A DNA stretch of 64,000 nucleotides, from positions 124,001-188,000 of the forward strand of contig JADJOZ010000012.1 of assembly GCA_016713525.1 (NCBI GenBank). The letters are read 5' to 3'. Positions 1 through 8,200 of this stretch are shown here, in pieces (position 1 is the stretch's first letter; the number at the start of each line of letters is the position of its first letter). The position numbers and the translations under genes are program-made. Source of the stretch: Bacteroidota bacterium. Lineage in GTDB: Bacteria > Bacteroidota > Bacteroidia > AKYH767-A > OLB10. A model generated the notes under the pieces. That model made no database searches, had not been told where the DNA came from, and saw only the letters and a list, made by a program, of their open reading frames with translations.

Positions 1-150
1 CAAGGTAAAGTTGTTCATTCGGAGCCGTTGCGGATACAGAATGGATACTATACGAGAGATTTGTCTATGATTGGTAGGGCTGATGGGGTTTACCTTGTAG
101 TGGTGGAGACGGAACAGGAGCGGTTGGTGAAGAAGGTTTTAATTGATTGA
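1..150 (+). CDS. C-terminal fragment of a T9SS-secreted protein (type A sorting domain)
   Basis: The reading frame is open from the first base and stops at TGA 148-150, giving 49 residues. The tail has the features of a type IX secretion C-terminal domain of type A: a short beta-strand with RDLSMIGRADGVYLVVVE, then a basic end (VKKVLID). In this family the domain directs the protein through the Bacteroidota outer-membrane translocon and is cleaved or anchored at the surface. The cargo itself lies outside the window, so its function cannot be named. Nothing in the next kilobase continues the operon. Confidence 0.75.
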   Translation, partial: QGKVVHSEPLRIQNGYYTRDLSMIGRADGVYLVVVETEQERLVKKVLID

Positions 151-190
151 TGTGCTTATTTGCTGATGTGCTGATTTTTGGTTCCTCAGT

Positions 191-285
191 AAAAAGATGT
201 GACTGCACTTTAGTGGCAAGTGACAAGTGACAAGTGGCAAGTGGCAAGTGGCAAGTGGGGTGTATGGGCAAAAAGATGTGACTGC
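191..285. repeat. 16-bp direct repeat flanking the first heptamer array
   Basis: The 16-mer AAAAAGATGTGACTGC occurs at 191-206 and again exactly at 270-285, bracketing the GTGGCAA array. This suggests that the array plus flank was duplicated or inserted by slippage or recombination. No function can be read from it. Confidence 0.6.
213..258. repeat. 7-bp tandem array (GTGGCAA/GTGACAA)
   Basis: Six heptamer units from 213 to 254 plus a partial seventh. Units 2 and 3 read GTGACAA, the others GTGGCAA. The period is exactly 7 and there are no other changes, as expected for recent slippage. Not a CRISPR: there are no spacers. Confidence 0.85.
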
Positions 286-556
286 TTTTTAATGTGCTAA
301 TGCTTGCCCAGAGCGCAGCCGAGGGGTACTGATGCGCCGCCCAGAGCGAAATTTGTTCCCGATTTCCTTATTCAATTTGTAATATTCAATATTTGTTATT
401 CAATATTTTGAAACTGCTATAGTACAAAAATCAATATTTCTGCTGCTGAATCATAATTCTGTCTGTATTCAGGATACTTTTATTGAATATTGATTAACAA
501 GAATTGAAAAGATAATAATGGCCTACCTTTCAGATGGAAACAAAAAATCCTAAATT

Positions 557-611
557 CTTAATCCTTAATCCTTAATCCTTAATCCTTAATCCTTAATCCT
601 TAATTCTTAAT
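557..611. repeat. 7-bp tandem array (CTTAATC)
   Basis: About eight copies of CTTAATC from 557, the last two slightly degenerate (T for C). This is a second, unrelated heptamer array in the same spacer. Seven-base periods are neither helical-phase nor codon-phase, so replication slippage is the likely origin. Confidence 0.85.
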
Positions 612-674
612 AGGTCCGCCCTCTGCATATTTTCTGAGCATTCACTAAAAAGGACCGAACAGCATCCAGCACAT

Positions 675-781
675 GTTGGCAGTTTGCCGTCTGGCGCCGC
701 GACTCGCGCCTTTTTTTAAAAGACAGTTTTTTCTTTAAAAAAACTGTCTTAGTAAAAAGCAGCGCACGGCAAACTACCAAC
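675..781. repeat. Nested inverted repeat (REP-like or hairpin element)
   Basis: The outer arms 675-690 and 766-781 pair over 16 bases with one mismatch (GTTGGCAGTTTGCCGT against its reverse complement). Inside sits a perfect 13-bp stem, 720-732 with 738-750, with a 5-base loop (AAGACAGTTTTTT). The whole could fold into a long stem with GC-rich side segments. It may be a dispersed palindromic element or a terminator for the upstream gene, although it lies about 500 bases past that stop codon. Confidence 0.6.
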
Positions 782-867
782 AGTTTAGAATCATTTAAGA
801 AAAACGTGATTCACCAAAATCAATAAGAAAAAGATGGAAGGTGCCTGATGCTGTTCTTGACTTTTTG

Positions 868-1092
868 GTTACTTTTTGGTCAAGCAAAAAGTAACAAAGC
901 CTCAAGGCAGTTGAAATATGATAGCGTAGGAGAAATTTAATGTAATGAAAACCCTGAGCACCGCCGAAGGGTGGTCAAGCAAAAAGTAACAAAGCCTCAA
1001 GGCAGTTGAAATATGATAGCGTAGGAGAATCTTAATGAAATGAAAAGCCTGAGCAGAGTAGAAGACTGGTCAAGCAAAAAGTAACAAAGCCT
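868..1092. repeat. 95-bp tandem repeat with leading hairpin
   Basis: A unit starting GGTCAAGCAAAAAGTAAC begins at 878, 973 and 1068, exactly 95 bases apart. The first 57 bases or so of copies 1 and 2 are identical, the rest diverges, and copy 3 is cut off after about 25 bases. Just before copy 1, GTTACTTTTTG (868-878) pairs perfectly with 885-895 across a 6-base loop. The later copies lack the left arm, so only copy 1 forms the hairpin. Confidence 0.8.
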
Positions 1093-1205
1093 GCATGGCA
1101 AATGCAAGACTGAATGAGAATGAGAAGCAAAATGAGAACGAAGGATTGGATAGGATCTAAATGAGATGCAGCGAGTTCCCTTCCGTGCAGAAACTTCTTC
1201 GCATA

Positions 1206-3755
1206 TCAAAATCTCGCCTGCACTTTAACATTCAGCGTCCTTGCACTCAGGTAATTCGGAACGGCATAGCGGCGGTTGGTGACATCGGTGACCCACAAAT
1301 AAGACACGGTGTTGTTTACCTGCAAGAGATTAAATACTTCCATACCAACAGATAAATACTTGATTTTGTTGGCAATTTTCAAACGGTATTCTTTTCGGCT
1401 GTCTTCGTCGATAAGTATTTTTGAAAAACCAATATCAACCCTGCGGTAATCGGGGAATCGGAGCTTGTCTTTGTATTTGGTTCTGCCGGGTGGACCAAAA
1501 GGCAGCCCTGTTCCATAAACCAGCGTCATATTCATTTTAAAGGTTGGGAATTTAGGCAGGTAATCCTGGAAGAATAAGCTGAATGTGAAACGCTGATCGG
1601 TTGGGCGATCGATATATCCCGGAGTGGATTTTATAGAATCGACAGCTACATTGTTGAATGTATAACCGGGAACAATTACATCCCCATCCGAATTATAGTA
1701 GGTATAATAAAAATCGTCTTTCAAGTCTTCGGCAGTCTTTAAAACTGAAACACTTGCCCACGACTCAATGCCCTCCACAAATTCACCATTAATTCTCAAA
1801 TCGATTCCGGTTGCATAACCCTTCGATTCATTGTTGGCAAAATAACGAATTCTGAGATTGTCGATTTTATAAGGCACCAGATTATCGAGGTGTTTGTAAT
1901 AGACTTCCGTCACCAGCTTAAACTCTCTTCCCCACGAAAGAAATACGTAATCGGCACCACCAATTAAATGGATGGAACGCTGTGCTTTTACATCTTTATT
2001 CACGGTACCATCAAAATCACGCAGTTCGCGATAGAAGGGAGGCTGGTAGTAAAATCCGGCAGCAATACGGAAAGAAAGATTTCGGGTCCAGGTGGGCTTA
2101 ATAGTGAAGTTTACACGAGGACTAATAACCGTTTCTTCATTCAAGTTCCAGTAATTAGCTCTTACTCCTGTATTCAGCACATATTTGGTTTTATCACCCC
2201 AGAAATAATTATGCATCAGGTATCCTGAAATGCGATAAGAACTGATGCTTTCATTGGTTTTAATTACTTCCTGCATCAATACCAATTGATTCGGATCACC
2301 GGCACCACCGATGTTATCGGGTGGGTGAGGGAGCGCATATTCTGCAGAGTCGATATATTCCCATTCACTCACATAGTCATCAACCAGTTCATGTTGAAAG
2401 CGGGCTCCCCATTGCAACTGACTGTTTGCACGATCGAGATATCCTTTGTGTTCAAAATTAACAACAGTTGCTTCCAAATCATTTCTTGCATGTTGAATAT
2501 AAGTTCCAACACCGCGATTGAAAGCCACATCCCCAAAATTATCGGAACCAATATCCTTTTCCAGTTCATCAATGAAATACTGCCCCTGAATATCGAACGA
2601 TTCACTTTCGTTGGAACGATATGCAGATGCAATAAACTTAATTTTTAAGCTATCCGTTAATTTCCTGGTGAATGAAACAGCTCCGGTCATAGTCCGGTAT
2701 TCATCAATTTCCTGACCATCAAAATAAATTGTCAACCGCAGGGCTTCATTGATGGTACCGAATTCAGTTTCGCGATTTTCAGGTATTATCTGATATTTGT
2801 TAAATGAAAAATTCCCCAGAACGGATAATTCGGTATTCGAGTCTATGTCCCAGGTAAACAACCCCTGTACATCTGCAAAACTTGGCTTATATTCACCTTT
2901 TGTTTCCAATGATTTGAAAAGGTACTGATTCGATTTATACCTCGCACCAAGTAAATAACCGGTTTTTTTATTTTTAGAAACACCTTCCAGATGCAGACCT
3001 CCGCCAAGTAGTGATGCATAAGCAGAACCACCAAATTCCATGGGTTTCTTGTATTTGATATCGAGAACTGATGATAATTTATCGCCATAATTAGCTTCAA
3101 AACCACCGGCAGAAAAATTAATCTGCGAAACCAGATCCGAATTGATGAAACTCAATCCTTCCTGTTGTCCGGAACGAACGAGTAGGGGACGATAAATTTC
3201 GATGTCGTTAACATACACCAGATTCTCATCATAATTACCACCACGAACAGCATATTGGGAGCTCAGTTCATTGTTGGAAACTACTCCGGGCATACTCTTC
3301 AGAACCGCTTCAAAACTTCCGGAAACATTAGGTATTTGTGATGCTGTCCGGGGATCAATTCTGGTAAAAGTCCCTCTGCGAAATTGCTCATCTTTAATTT
3401 CAACAGCAGGTAACGGAGTGGCAGAAATGATCATTACCGGATTAATTGTTACTACCTGACCCGGTGTTATCGTCAAAGTCTCGCGATATGGAATAAAACC
3501 GATAGAGGAAAATACTACTTCGATCAGACCTGCATCCACTTTTAATTCATAATTACCTTTTTCATCAGAAGCCACACCGCCCGGTTTGCCAAATATGGAA
3601 ATATTAACTCCCAAAAGTGGTCTTTTAGAACTGTCGGTGACTTTACCGGTAATGGTGGCTTTATCCTGTCCTGATGCTACAAATGTCCAGGTAACCAGAA
3701 AAAATAATGCTAAGAAATATCTGTGAAACGGAAATTGAGCAATCGATTGCGCCAT
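1206..3755 (-). CDS. TonB-dependent receptor with carboxypeptidase-like N-domain
   Basis: 849 residues. A signal peptide ends near residue 29 (VASGQ). Residues about 35-115 form a carboxypeptidase-regulatory-like beta-sandwich (ITGKVTDSSKRPLLGVNISIFG), and about 125-235 a plug domain (GSFEAVLKSMPGVVSNN, YAVRGGNYDENLVYVNDIEI). The rest is a beta-barrel ending in a C-terminal phenylalanine. This is an outer-membrane active transporter driven by TonB-ExbBD. The substrate is not evident, and no SusD-type partner follows, which argues against a classical glycan utilisation locus. It is the second gene of a minus-strand pair, 27 bases after a small surface protein with the same N-terminal fold. Confidence 0.9.
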   Translation of the reverse strand: MAQSIAQFPFHRYFLALFFLVTWTFVASGQDKATITGKVTDSSKRPLLGVNISIFGKPGGVASDEKGNYELKVDAGLIEVVFSSIGFIPYRETLTITPGQVVTINPVMIISATPLPAVEIKDEQFRRGTFTRIDPRTASQIPNVSGSFEAVLKSMPGVVSNNELSSQYAVRGGNYDENLVYVNDIEIYRPLLVRSGQQEGLSFINSDLVSQINFSAGGFEANYGDKLSSVLDIKYKKPMEFGGSAYASLLGGGLHLEGVSKNKKTGYLLGARYKSNQYLFKSLETKGEYKPSFADVQGLFTWDIDSNTELSVLGNFSFNKYQIIPENRETEFGTINEALRLTIYFDGQEIDEYRTMTGAVSFTRKLTDSLKIKFIASAYRSNESESFDIQGQYFIDELEKDIGSDNFGDVAFNRGVGTYIQHARNDLEATVVNFEHKGYLDRANSQLQWGARFQHELVDDYVSEWEYIDSAEYALPHPPDNIGGAGDPNQLVLMQEVIKTNESISSYRISGYLMHNYFWGDKTKYVLNTGVRANYWNLNEETVISPRVNFTIKPTWTRNLSFRIAAGFYYQPPFYRELRDFDGTVNKDVKAQRSIHLIGGADYVFLSWGREFKLVTEVYYKHLDNLVPYKIDNLRIRYFANNESKGYATGIDLRINGEFVEGIESWASVSVLKTAEDLKDDFYYTYYNSDGDVIVPGYTFNNVAVDSIKSTPGYIDRPTDQRFTFSLFFQDYLPKFPTFKMNMTLVYGTGLPFGPPGRTKYKDKLRFPDYRRVDIGFSKILIDEDSRKEYRLKIANKIKYLSVGMEVFNLLQVNNTVSYLWVTDVTNRRYAVPNYLSARTLNVKVQARF

Positions 3756-3782
3756 CAGTCAGGAAGTAGTTTGTTGCCTCTG

Positions 3783-4421
3783 TTAATCTTTATCTTTTCG
3801 TTTATAATCGCCCCGCTGCCACGCTTCAATAAACTTTGCCCATGCAATTGGATTCAACAGGCTGATGGAAGGATATTGTCCTGCTGTATACAGTTTATTT
3901 TGCCGCTCCATCATCAAAGCCTTATAATTTCCACTGCCATCCATGGGCATATTTACCATCAACTCCCGCATTTCAGCCAATGCCATATTTCGTTTGGCAC
4001 GCTCCAGATCGTTGTCGGGTACTTTCAAATTTAAAAATGCCTGCTTAAACTGATCTTTGGTTGGCCATGGATAAATAACCGTTTCCTGAAGCAAAATAGT
4101 ATCCCGCGACATTATCTTAATTAAAGAATAGCGATCCGTTTCCAGGGAATCAGGAATTACATAATGTCCCTTTTTAAAACCAATAGCAGAAAATTCAATG
4201 GTATCGCTTGGTTGTGCTACAAAAGAAAAAAATCCGTTGTAATCACTTATCGTTCCCCGATAGGAGTTCTTTATGATGATGCTTACAAAAGGTACTGCCC
4301 TCAGACTGTCACCGGTAACAACAATTCCGGAGAACTGAATAAGTCCCTTATAGGCATTTTGGGCATCTGATCTCCCTTGCAGGAGTAGCAGCATTGTGAA
4401 AATTAACAGGAAACGCTTCAA
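3783..4421 (-). CDS. Secreted carboxypeptidase-like regulatory domain protein
   Basis: 212 residues with a signal peptide ending at SDAQ (about residue 20). Residues about 28-110 resemble the CarboxypepD_reg-like beta-sandwich (FSGIVVTGDSLRAVPFVSII, then a GTISDYNGFFSF strand). The C-terminal half is charged and helical (LERAKRNMALAEMRELM) with no family I recognise. It lies 27 bases upstream of the TonB receptor on the same strand and is probably cotranscribed with it. It is likely periplasmic or outer-membrane associated. Its function is unknown; an accessory role to the receptor is inference from position only. Confidence 0.75.
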   Translation of the reverse strand: MKRFLLIFTMLLLLQGRSDAQNAYKGLIQFSGIVVTGDSLRAVPFVSIIIKNSYRGTISDYNGFFSFVAQPSDTIEFSAIGFKKGHYVIPDSLETDRYSLIKIMSRDTILLQETVIYPWPTKDQFKQAFLNLKVPDNDLERAKRNMALAEMRELMVNMPMDGSGNYKALMMERQNKLYTAGQYPSISLLNPIAWAKFIEAWQRGDYKRKDKD

Positions 4422-4557
4422 ATAATAGAGTCTTTAATGGCTTCAAAAATACAGAATAATAACAACTTAACCAGTTTGAATAACGATAGCTTGTTGTTTT
4501 ATTGTTCACATTCAACGCAATTATCAATTTGAAGTTATTTTTTTCAATAATTGCTGC

Positions 4558-4565
4558 TAACTTTG
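4558..4565 (+). promoter_or_regulatory. Bacteroidota -7 box TAACTTTG
   Basis: TAACTTTG fits the Bacteroidota -7 consensus TAnnTTTG and lies 18 bases before the ATG at 4584. No clear -33 TTG/TTTG is found at the usual distance. It also shows that a reading frame opening at 4551 would start upstream of the mRNA, which favours the ATG at 4584. Confidence 0.5.
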
Positions 4566-4583
4566 CTGAAAATCAATAGTATT

Positions 4584-5693
4584 ATGAAAAACCTTGTCAG
4601 TTTAACAGCCTTGCTATTTACCACAACAATTGGTTTGGCCCAAATTACCATCGACAACAATGATATGCCATCGGTTGGAGATACGTTTCGGGTTAGTAAT
4701 GGTTTAATTTCACCTACTATTGATCCTGTTCCTACAGGGGCTTCTTTCACATGGGATTTCTCTATGCTTCAACCTGTATCTCAGGATGTTGACACTTTCA
4801 TAGATGTTGCCTCAACTGGAACATTTTATTCCGTTGTTTTCAGCAATCTGCCTTTCAATCCGTACCGCGCCAACCTTGCTGCCAAAGGACCTACATTCCC
4901 AACCGTACCACAAATTTCGGTGAGTGATGTTTATTACTTCTATTATAACAGCAGTGCATCCTATAGCCAGTCAGGATATGGTGCTTCGCTGAACGGATTT
5001 CCAACTCCGATTCCATTTAATGCCCGAGACAGGGTTTATGCATTCCCATTAAATTTTGGAAACCTGGACAGCTCCGATTCTGATTTCAATATCTCCATTC
5101 CGGGATTAGGATCTTACACCCATGATCAGCATCGGGTTAATGAAACGGATGGTTGGGGCACCTTGATAACACCTTTCGGAACCTTCAATACACTTCGGGT
5201 AAGATCTGAAATAACCAGCCGTGATTCTCTTTATCTCGATACACTTGGAATTGGTTTCGGATTCCAGAATCCGTTAAATATAGAATACAAATGGCTCGCA
5301 GATCAGGGAGGTATACCAATTCTGCAAATTAATACTACCGTTTCTTTGGGTACCGAAATAATCACTTCTATAAGATACCGTGATAGTCTTAGAACACTAA
5401 CTTCCATTCCTGAGCTACATGCAAATGCATCCTATGGAATTAATGTTTATCCAAACCCGGCGTCGGAACAGATCGGCGTTGATTTGTTTACAGCTTTCGA
5501 TGATGAAATTGTGGTTCGACTGAATAACTTACAAGGGCAGCAAATGGGCACTCTGTTTAAAGGGAAAGTCAGGTCAGGCGTTAACCGGATGCTTTTCGAC
5601 ATTGGTAAATTGCAACTTGCCGCCGGTATGTATGCGCTTGAGGTAACCGGTAATTTAGGCTCAGAGACAACCCGCATTTTGATACGGGATTGA
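4584..5693 (+). CDS. T9SS type A sorting domain-containing secreted protein
   Basis: 369 residues from ATG 4584. This start gives a clean signal peptide (MKNLVSLTALLFTTTIGLAQ); an upstream extension is excluded by the -7 box. The body has no domain I can name and is rich in Ser/Asn/Gly beta-strand sequence. The C-terminal about 80 residues form a type A T9SS sorting domain: the YPNPASEQ motif, then VRLNNLQGQ, and the AAGMYALEV strand with a basic end. The product is expected to be exported by Sec, then by the type IX translocon, and released or anchored on the cell surface. It is a single-gene unit, convergent with the next gene. Confidence 0.85.
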   Translation: MKNLVSLTALLFTTTIGLAQITIDNNDMPSVGDTFRVSNGLISPTIDPVPTGASFTWDFSMLQPVSQDVDTFIDVASTGTFYSVVFSNLPFNPYRANLAAKGPTFPTVPQISVSDVYYFYYNSSASYSQSGYGASLNGFPTPIPFNARDRVYAFPLNFGNLDSSDSDFNISIPGLGSYTHDQHRVNETDGWGTLITPFGTFNTLRVRSEITSRDSLYLDTLGIGFGFQNPLNIEYKWLADQGGIPILQINTTVSLGTEIITSIRYRDSLRTLTSIPELHANASYGINVYPNPASEQIGVDLFTAFDDEIVVRLNNLQGQQMGTLFKGKVRSGVNRMLFDIGKLQLAAGMYALEVTGNLGSETTRILIRD

Positions 5694-5855
5694 TTGATCT
5701 GGTTTATCTGATGAATTTAACCGCCTGGGCAAAGCCTTCATAAGGGCGATTCACTAAATTGTGCATTCCTAAAGTTGATTTTTTCCGAGAAAAATCAATT
5801 GATCAATACTGTATTTCCCTTTTTGAGAGCTGGATGAGCTATTTGCAAATCCTTT

Positions 5856-6641
5856 TCACTTAAATCTGACTACTTTTTTGGTGGTGCCATCACTAAAGAC
5901 ATAAACAAGCAAAGTATTTGGTTTTTCCACTGTTTCCCTACCCAGGAAATCCACAATTTTCACCACTTCAAGAGGTTTTCCATTTGTTCCAACAAGTTCA
6001 ACAGAAGTTAAATCCAAATAATTGATTTCCAATTTTGGAAGAATATTGGGATCCATATTATCACTGGAGGCAAAAGTCAATTGTTTGTAAGGTGTTTCAT
6101 CGACTAATCGAAGAAGAAAACCGAAACTTGTTGCGGGATTATCTACCATATCCTGCACCATATTTGTTACGTCAATATTAGTATAATCCTGGGTTTGCGA
6201 AATACTCTGTGGGAGCGTAACTTGATTTAAGGTAGTAGTTGAAGGTTGATTATCCCATGTGACCGTTGTTTCATCCCAACTAGATGTTACTCGCTGTAGC
6301 ACCGATTCATTTGACCCTGTAAGAGTTAAATGCCCGGTATCTGTACTGGAAGGGTTTGGGTTATAGTATAAAGAGAGATATGCGGAGGTAATTAAAGCAC
6401 TGGCAGGAAGAGAACTGAGATCAAACTCAATGATTCCTCTGACATCAGAATCGTTTCCACCATTTGTCCAACCAGAAGAAGTAAGATCCCCACTGTTTCC
6501 TAAATTAATTGTTGAATATCCACAAGGAATACAACTTAAAAGCAATGCGTCCTTACCATTCACTCCATTTGGTTGAAGAATAAGTGTTTGTGCATTAACA
6601 AACAAAGGTGTTAAGAGTAGGATGAATAATAACTTCTTCAA
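5856..6641 (-). CDS. DNRLRE-domain secreted protein with short C-terminal tail
   Basis: 261 residues with a signal peptide ending at FVNAQ (about residue 18). Residues about 20-210 match the DNRLRE/TGF-beta-propeptide-like beta-sandwich often found on surface proteins: RGIIEFDLSSLP, AYLSLYY, TTVTWDNQP, and a distal DVTNMVQDMV segment. The tail (VVKIVDFLGRETVEKPNTL, then VYVFSDGTTKKVVRFK) is shorter than a type A T9SS domain and lacks YPNPA. It resembles the compact LGRE/SDGT endings seen on Bacteroidota surface proteins, so an alternative sorting signal is plausible. Single gene on the minus strand. Confidence 0.75.
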   Translation of the reverse strand: MKKLLFILLLTPLFVNAQTLILQPNGVNGKDALLLSCIPCGYSTINLGNSGDLTSSGWTNGGNDSDVRGIIEFDLSSLPASALITSAYLSLYYNPNPSSTDTGHLTLTGSNESVLQRVTSSWDETTVTWDNQPSTTTLNQVTLPQSISQTQDYTNIDVTNMVQDMVDNPATSFGFLLRLVDETPYKQLTFASSDNMDPNILPKLEINYLDLTSVELVGTNGKPLEVVKIVDFLGRETVEKPNTLLVYVFSDGTTKKVVRFK

Positions 6642-6686
6642 TTTTCTCCCGTTTGTTTACAAAGTTAAGTATTTATTACACTAAAC

Positions 6687-6718
6687 CTAAAAAACCACCC
6701 TTGCAGGTGGTTTTTTAG
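6687..6718 (-). terminator. Intrinsic terminator of speA
   Basis: A perfect 13-bp stem, 6687-6699 with 6706-6718, loop of six. Read on the minus strand it places a GGTGG/CCACC stem followed by six Ts directly after the speA stop codon. The opposite strand is equally T-rich, so it may also work bidirectionally. Confidence 0.85.
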
Positions 6719-8113
6719 TTAATAGCCTAATATTTTCATCATCGATTTGGCACTTTGCTCTTTGGCAAACAGCCTGGTTGTGTACTCTCCATTTTCATCA
6801 CGGTCAATTAGCACATGCTTGGGAGCAGGTATCAAACAATGTTGAATACCACCATATCCACCTAACGATTCCTGATATGCTCCGGTATGGAAAAAGCCTA
6901 TGTATAGTGGTTCTCCGGGATTTACTTTAGGCAAAAAGACACGACTTTTAATCGATTCCATAATGTAATAATCATCACTGTCGCAGGTAAGCCCGCCCAA
7001 ATTCACTCTTTGATATTCTTTATCCCAGTGGTTTACACTCAACAAAATGAATCGCTGCTTAATGCCCCAGGTATCAGGTAAGGTGGTGATAAAGGAACTG
7101 TCGATCATATTCCAAAGCTCTTTATCGTTCTGCCTTTTCTCTTCAGATATACCATACAGGATGGCTCCGCTTTCGCCAACAGTAAAGGAACCAAATTCAG
7201 TAAAAAGATTCGGTTCCTGAACACCGCGTTGATCGCAGGTCGATTTAATTTGACGAACAATCTCATCGGCCATGTATTCGTAGTCGAAGTTAGAGCTCAG
7301 GGATGTCCTGATTGGAAAGCCTCCACCAATGTCGAGTGAATCGAGTTCCGGACAAATTTTCTTTAAATCACAATAAAGATTGATGCAACGGTTCAATTCA
7401 GCCCAATAATATGCAGTATCTCGGATTCCAGTATTAATAAAAAAGTGAAGCAATTTGACTTCAATATTGGGGTTCTTCTTAATAACACTCCTGTAATAAT
7501 CTATAATTTCGGTATTCCTTATACCCAACCTGGAGGTATAAAAGTCGAAATTAGGCTCCTCTTCAGCAGCAACTCTCAACCCTATTTTCAGTTTTTTCTT
7601 AGAATACACAGGAGCATATGCCTGCAACTCATTCATATTATCGAGGATCGGGATTACATTTTTAAATCCATCCTCAATCATCTCCATAATATACTGAGTG
7701 TAAATGGATTTCTTATAACCATTGCAAAGCACAAACACATCCTTATTGATGGATCCGTTCTCTTCCAGTTTTCTGATAATTGGAATATCAAAAGCTGAAG
7801 ATGTCTCTAAATGAATGTCATTTTTCAACGCTTCTTCCAGTACAAATGAAAAGTGAGAGCTTTTTGAACAGTAACAGTAAGTATAGTTACCTTTGTAATC
7901 GGCCTTAGCCATAGCAACGTTGAAATACCGCTTTGCCCGCTGTATCTGGGAACTAACCTTAGGTAAATAGCTTATCTTTAGCGGTGTACCATACTGTGCA
8001 ATAATGTCCATCAATGGTATTCCATTGAAATTCAAGTTATTATCTGATACATCAAAGCCATCCTGAGGGAAATCGAACGTTTGTGTAATCAGATCAATGT
8101 AACGGTTCTTCAT
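6719..8113 (-). CDS. speA: Arginine decarboxylase (short Bacteroidota type)
   Basis: 464 residues, PLP-dependent fold type III decarboxylase converting arginine to agmatine. The N-terminal alanine-racemase-like barrel carries the PLP lysine at about K84 (YCYCSKSSH). The glycine-rich phosphate loop is LDIGGGFPI (about residue 265), and the C-terminal beta domain has the DSDDYYIMES and GFFHTGAYQ segments. The length fits the short 460-residue Bacteroidota form rather than the 630-residue E. coli SpeA. It is transcribed divergently from the ureohydrolase gene across an 87-bp spacer that holds a palindrome, which suggests joint control of arginine/polyamine metabolism. A perfect terminator follows. 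Confidence 0.85.
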   Translation of the reverse strand: MKNRYIDLITQTFDFPQDGFDVSDNNLNFNGIPLMDIIAQYGTPLKISYLPKVSSQIQRAKRYFNVAMAKADYKGNYTYCYCSKSSHFSFVLEEALKNDIHLETSSAFDIPIIRKLEENGSINKDVFVLCNGYKKSIYTQYIMEMIEDGFKNVIPILDNMNELQAYAPVYSKKKLKIGLRVAAEEEPNFDFYTSRLGIRNTEIIDYYRSVIKKNPNIEVKLLHFFINTGIRDTAYYWAELNRCINLYCDLKKICPELDSLDIGGGFPIRTSLSSNFDYEYMADEIVRQIKSTCDQRGVQEPNLFTEFGSFTVGESGAILYGISEEKRQNDKELWNMIDSSFITTLPDTWGIKQRFILLSVNHWDKEYQRVNLGGLTCDSDDYYIMESIKSRVFLPKVNPGEPLYIGFFHTGAYQESLGGYGGIQHCLIPAPKHVLIDRDENGEYTTRLFAKEQSAKSMMKILGY

Positions 8114-8137
8114 GACAATGTAACTGAGTTAGATGTG

Positions 8138-8145
8138 TAATTTTG
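8138..8145 (+). promoter_or_regulatory. Candidate -7 box for the ureohydrolase gene
   Basis: TAATTTTG matches TAnnTTTG and lies 55 bases before the ATG at 8201. A second match, TATTTTTG (8190-8197), ends three bases before that ATG and would give a leaderless message. I cannot decide which one is used. Confidence 0.35.
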
Positions 8146-8162
8146 TGCGAATGTAATTAACG

Positions 8163-8177
8163 CGGATTAATAATCCG
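8163..8177. promoter_or_regulatory. Palindrome in the divergent speA/arginase promoter region
   Basis: CGGATTA-A-TAATCCG is a perfect 7-bp inverted repeat around one base, located in the intergenic spacer between two divergent arginine-metabolism genes. The symmetry and position suggest an operator for a dimeric regulator. Neither the sequence nor the neighbourhood names the protein. Confidence 0.4.
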
Positions 8178-8200
8178 GCAGTAATCTAAAATATTTTTGT

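Larger units (their letters stand above)
151..1205. other. Repeat-rich gene-free region
   Basis: No convincing gene is seen between the T9SS fragment and the end of the TonB receptor; the short open frames here are made of repeat units and have no family features. The stretch holds two different 7-bp tandem arrays, a 16-bp direct repeat (191-206 and 270-285), a long nested inverted repeat, and a 95-bp tandem repeat preceded by a perfect hairpin. Such AT-rich spacer repeats occur between genes in Bacteroidota. No transposase remnant is visible. Confidence 0.6.

Noticed and set aside
213..611. CRISPR-like appearance of the short tandem arrays
   Set aside because: Units are 7 bp without spacers, and no cas genes are in the window.
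997..1355. Short open frames overlapping the end of the TonB receptor and the repeats (997-1209 minus, 1161-1355 plus)
   Set aside because: They consist of repeat sequence or antisense receptor sequence, with no start signal or family similarity.
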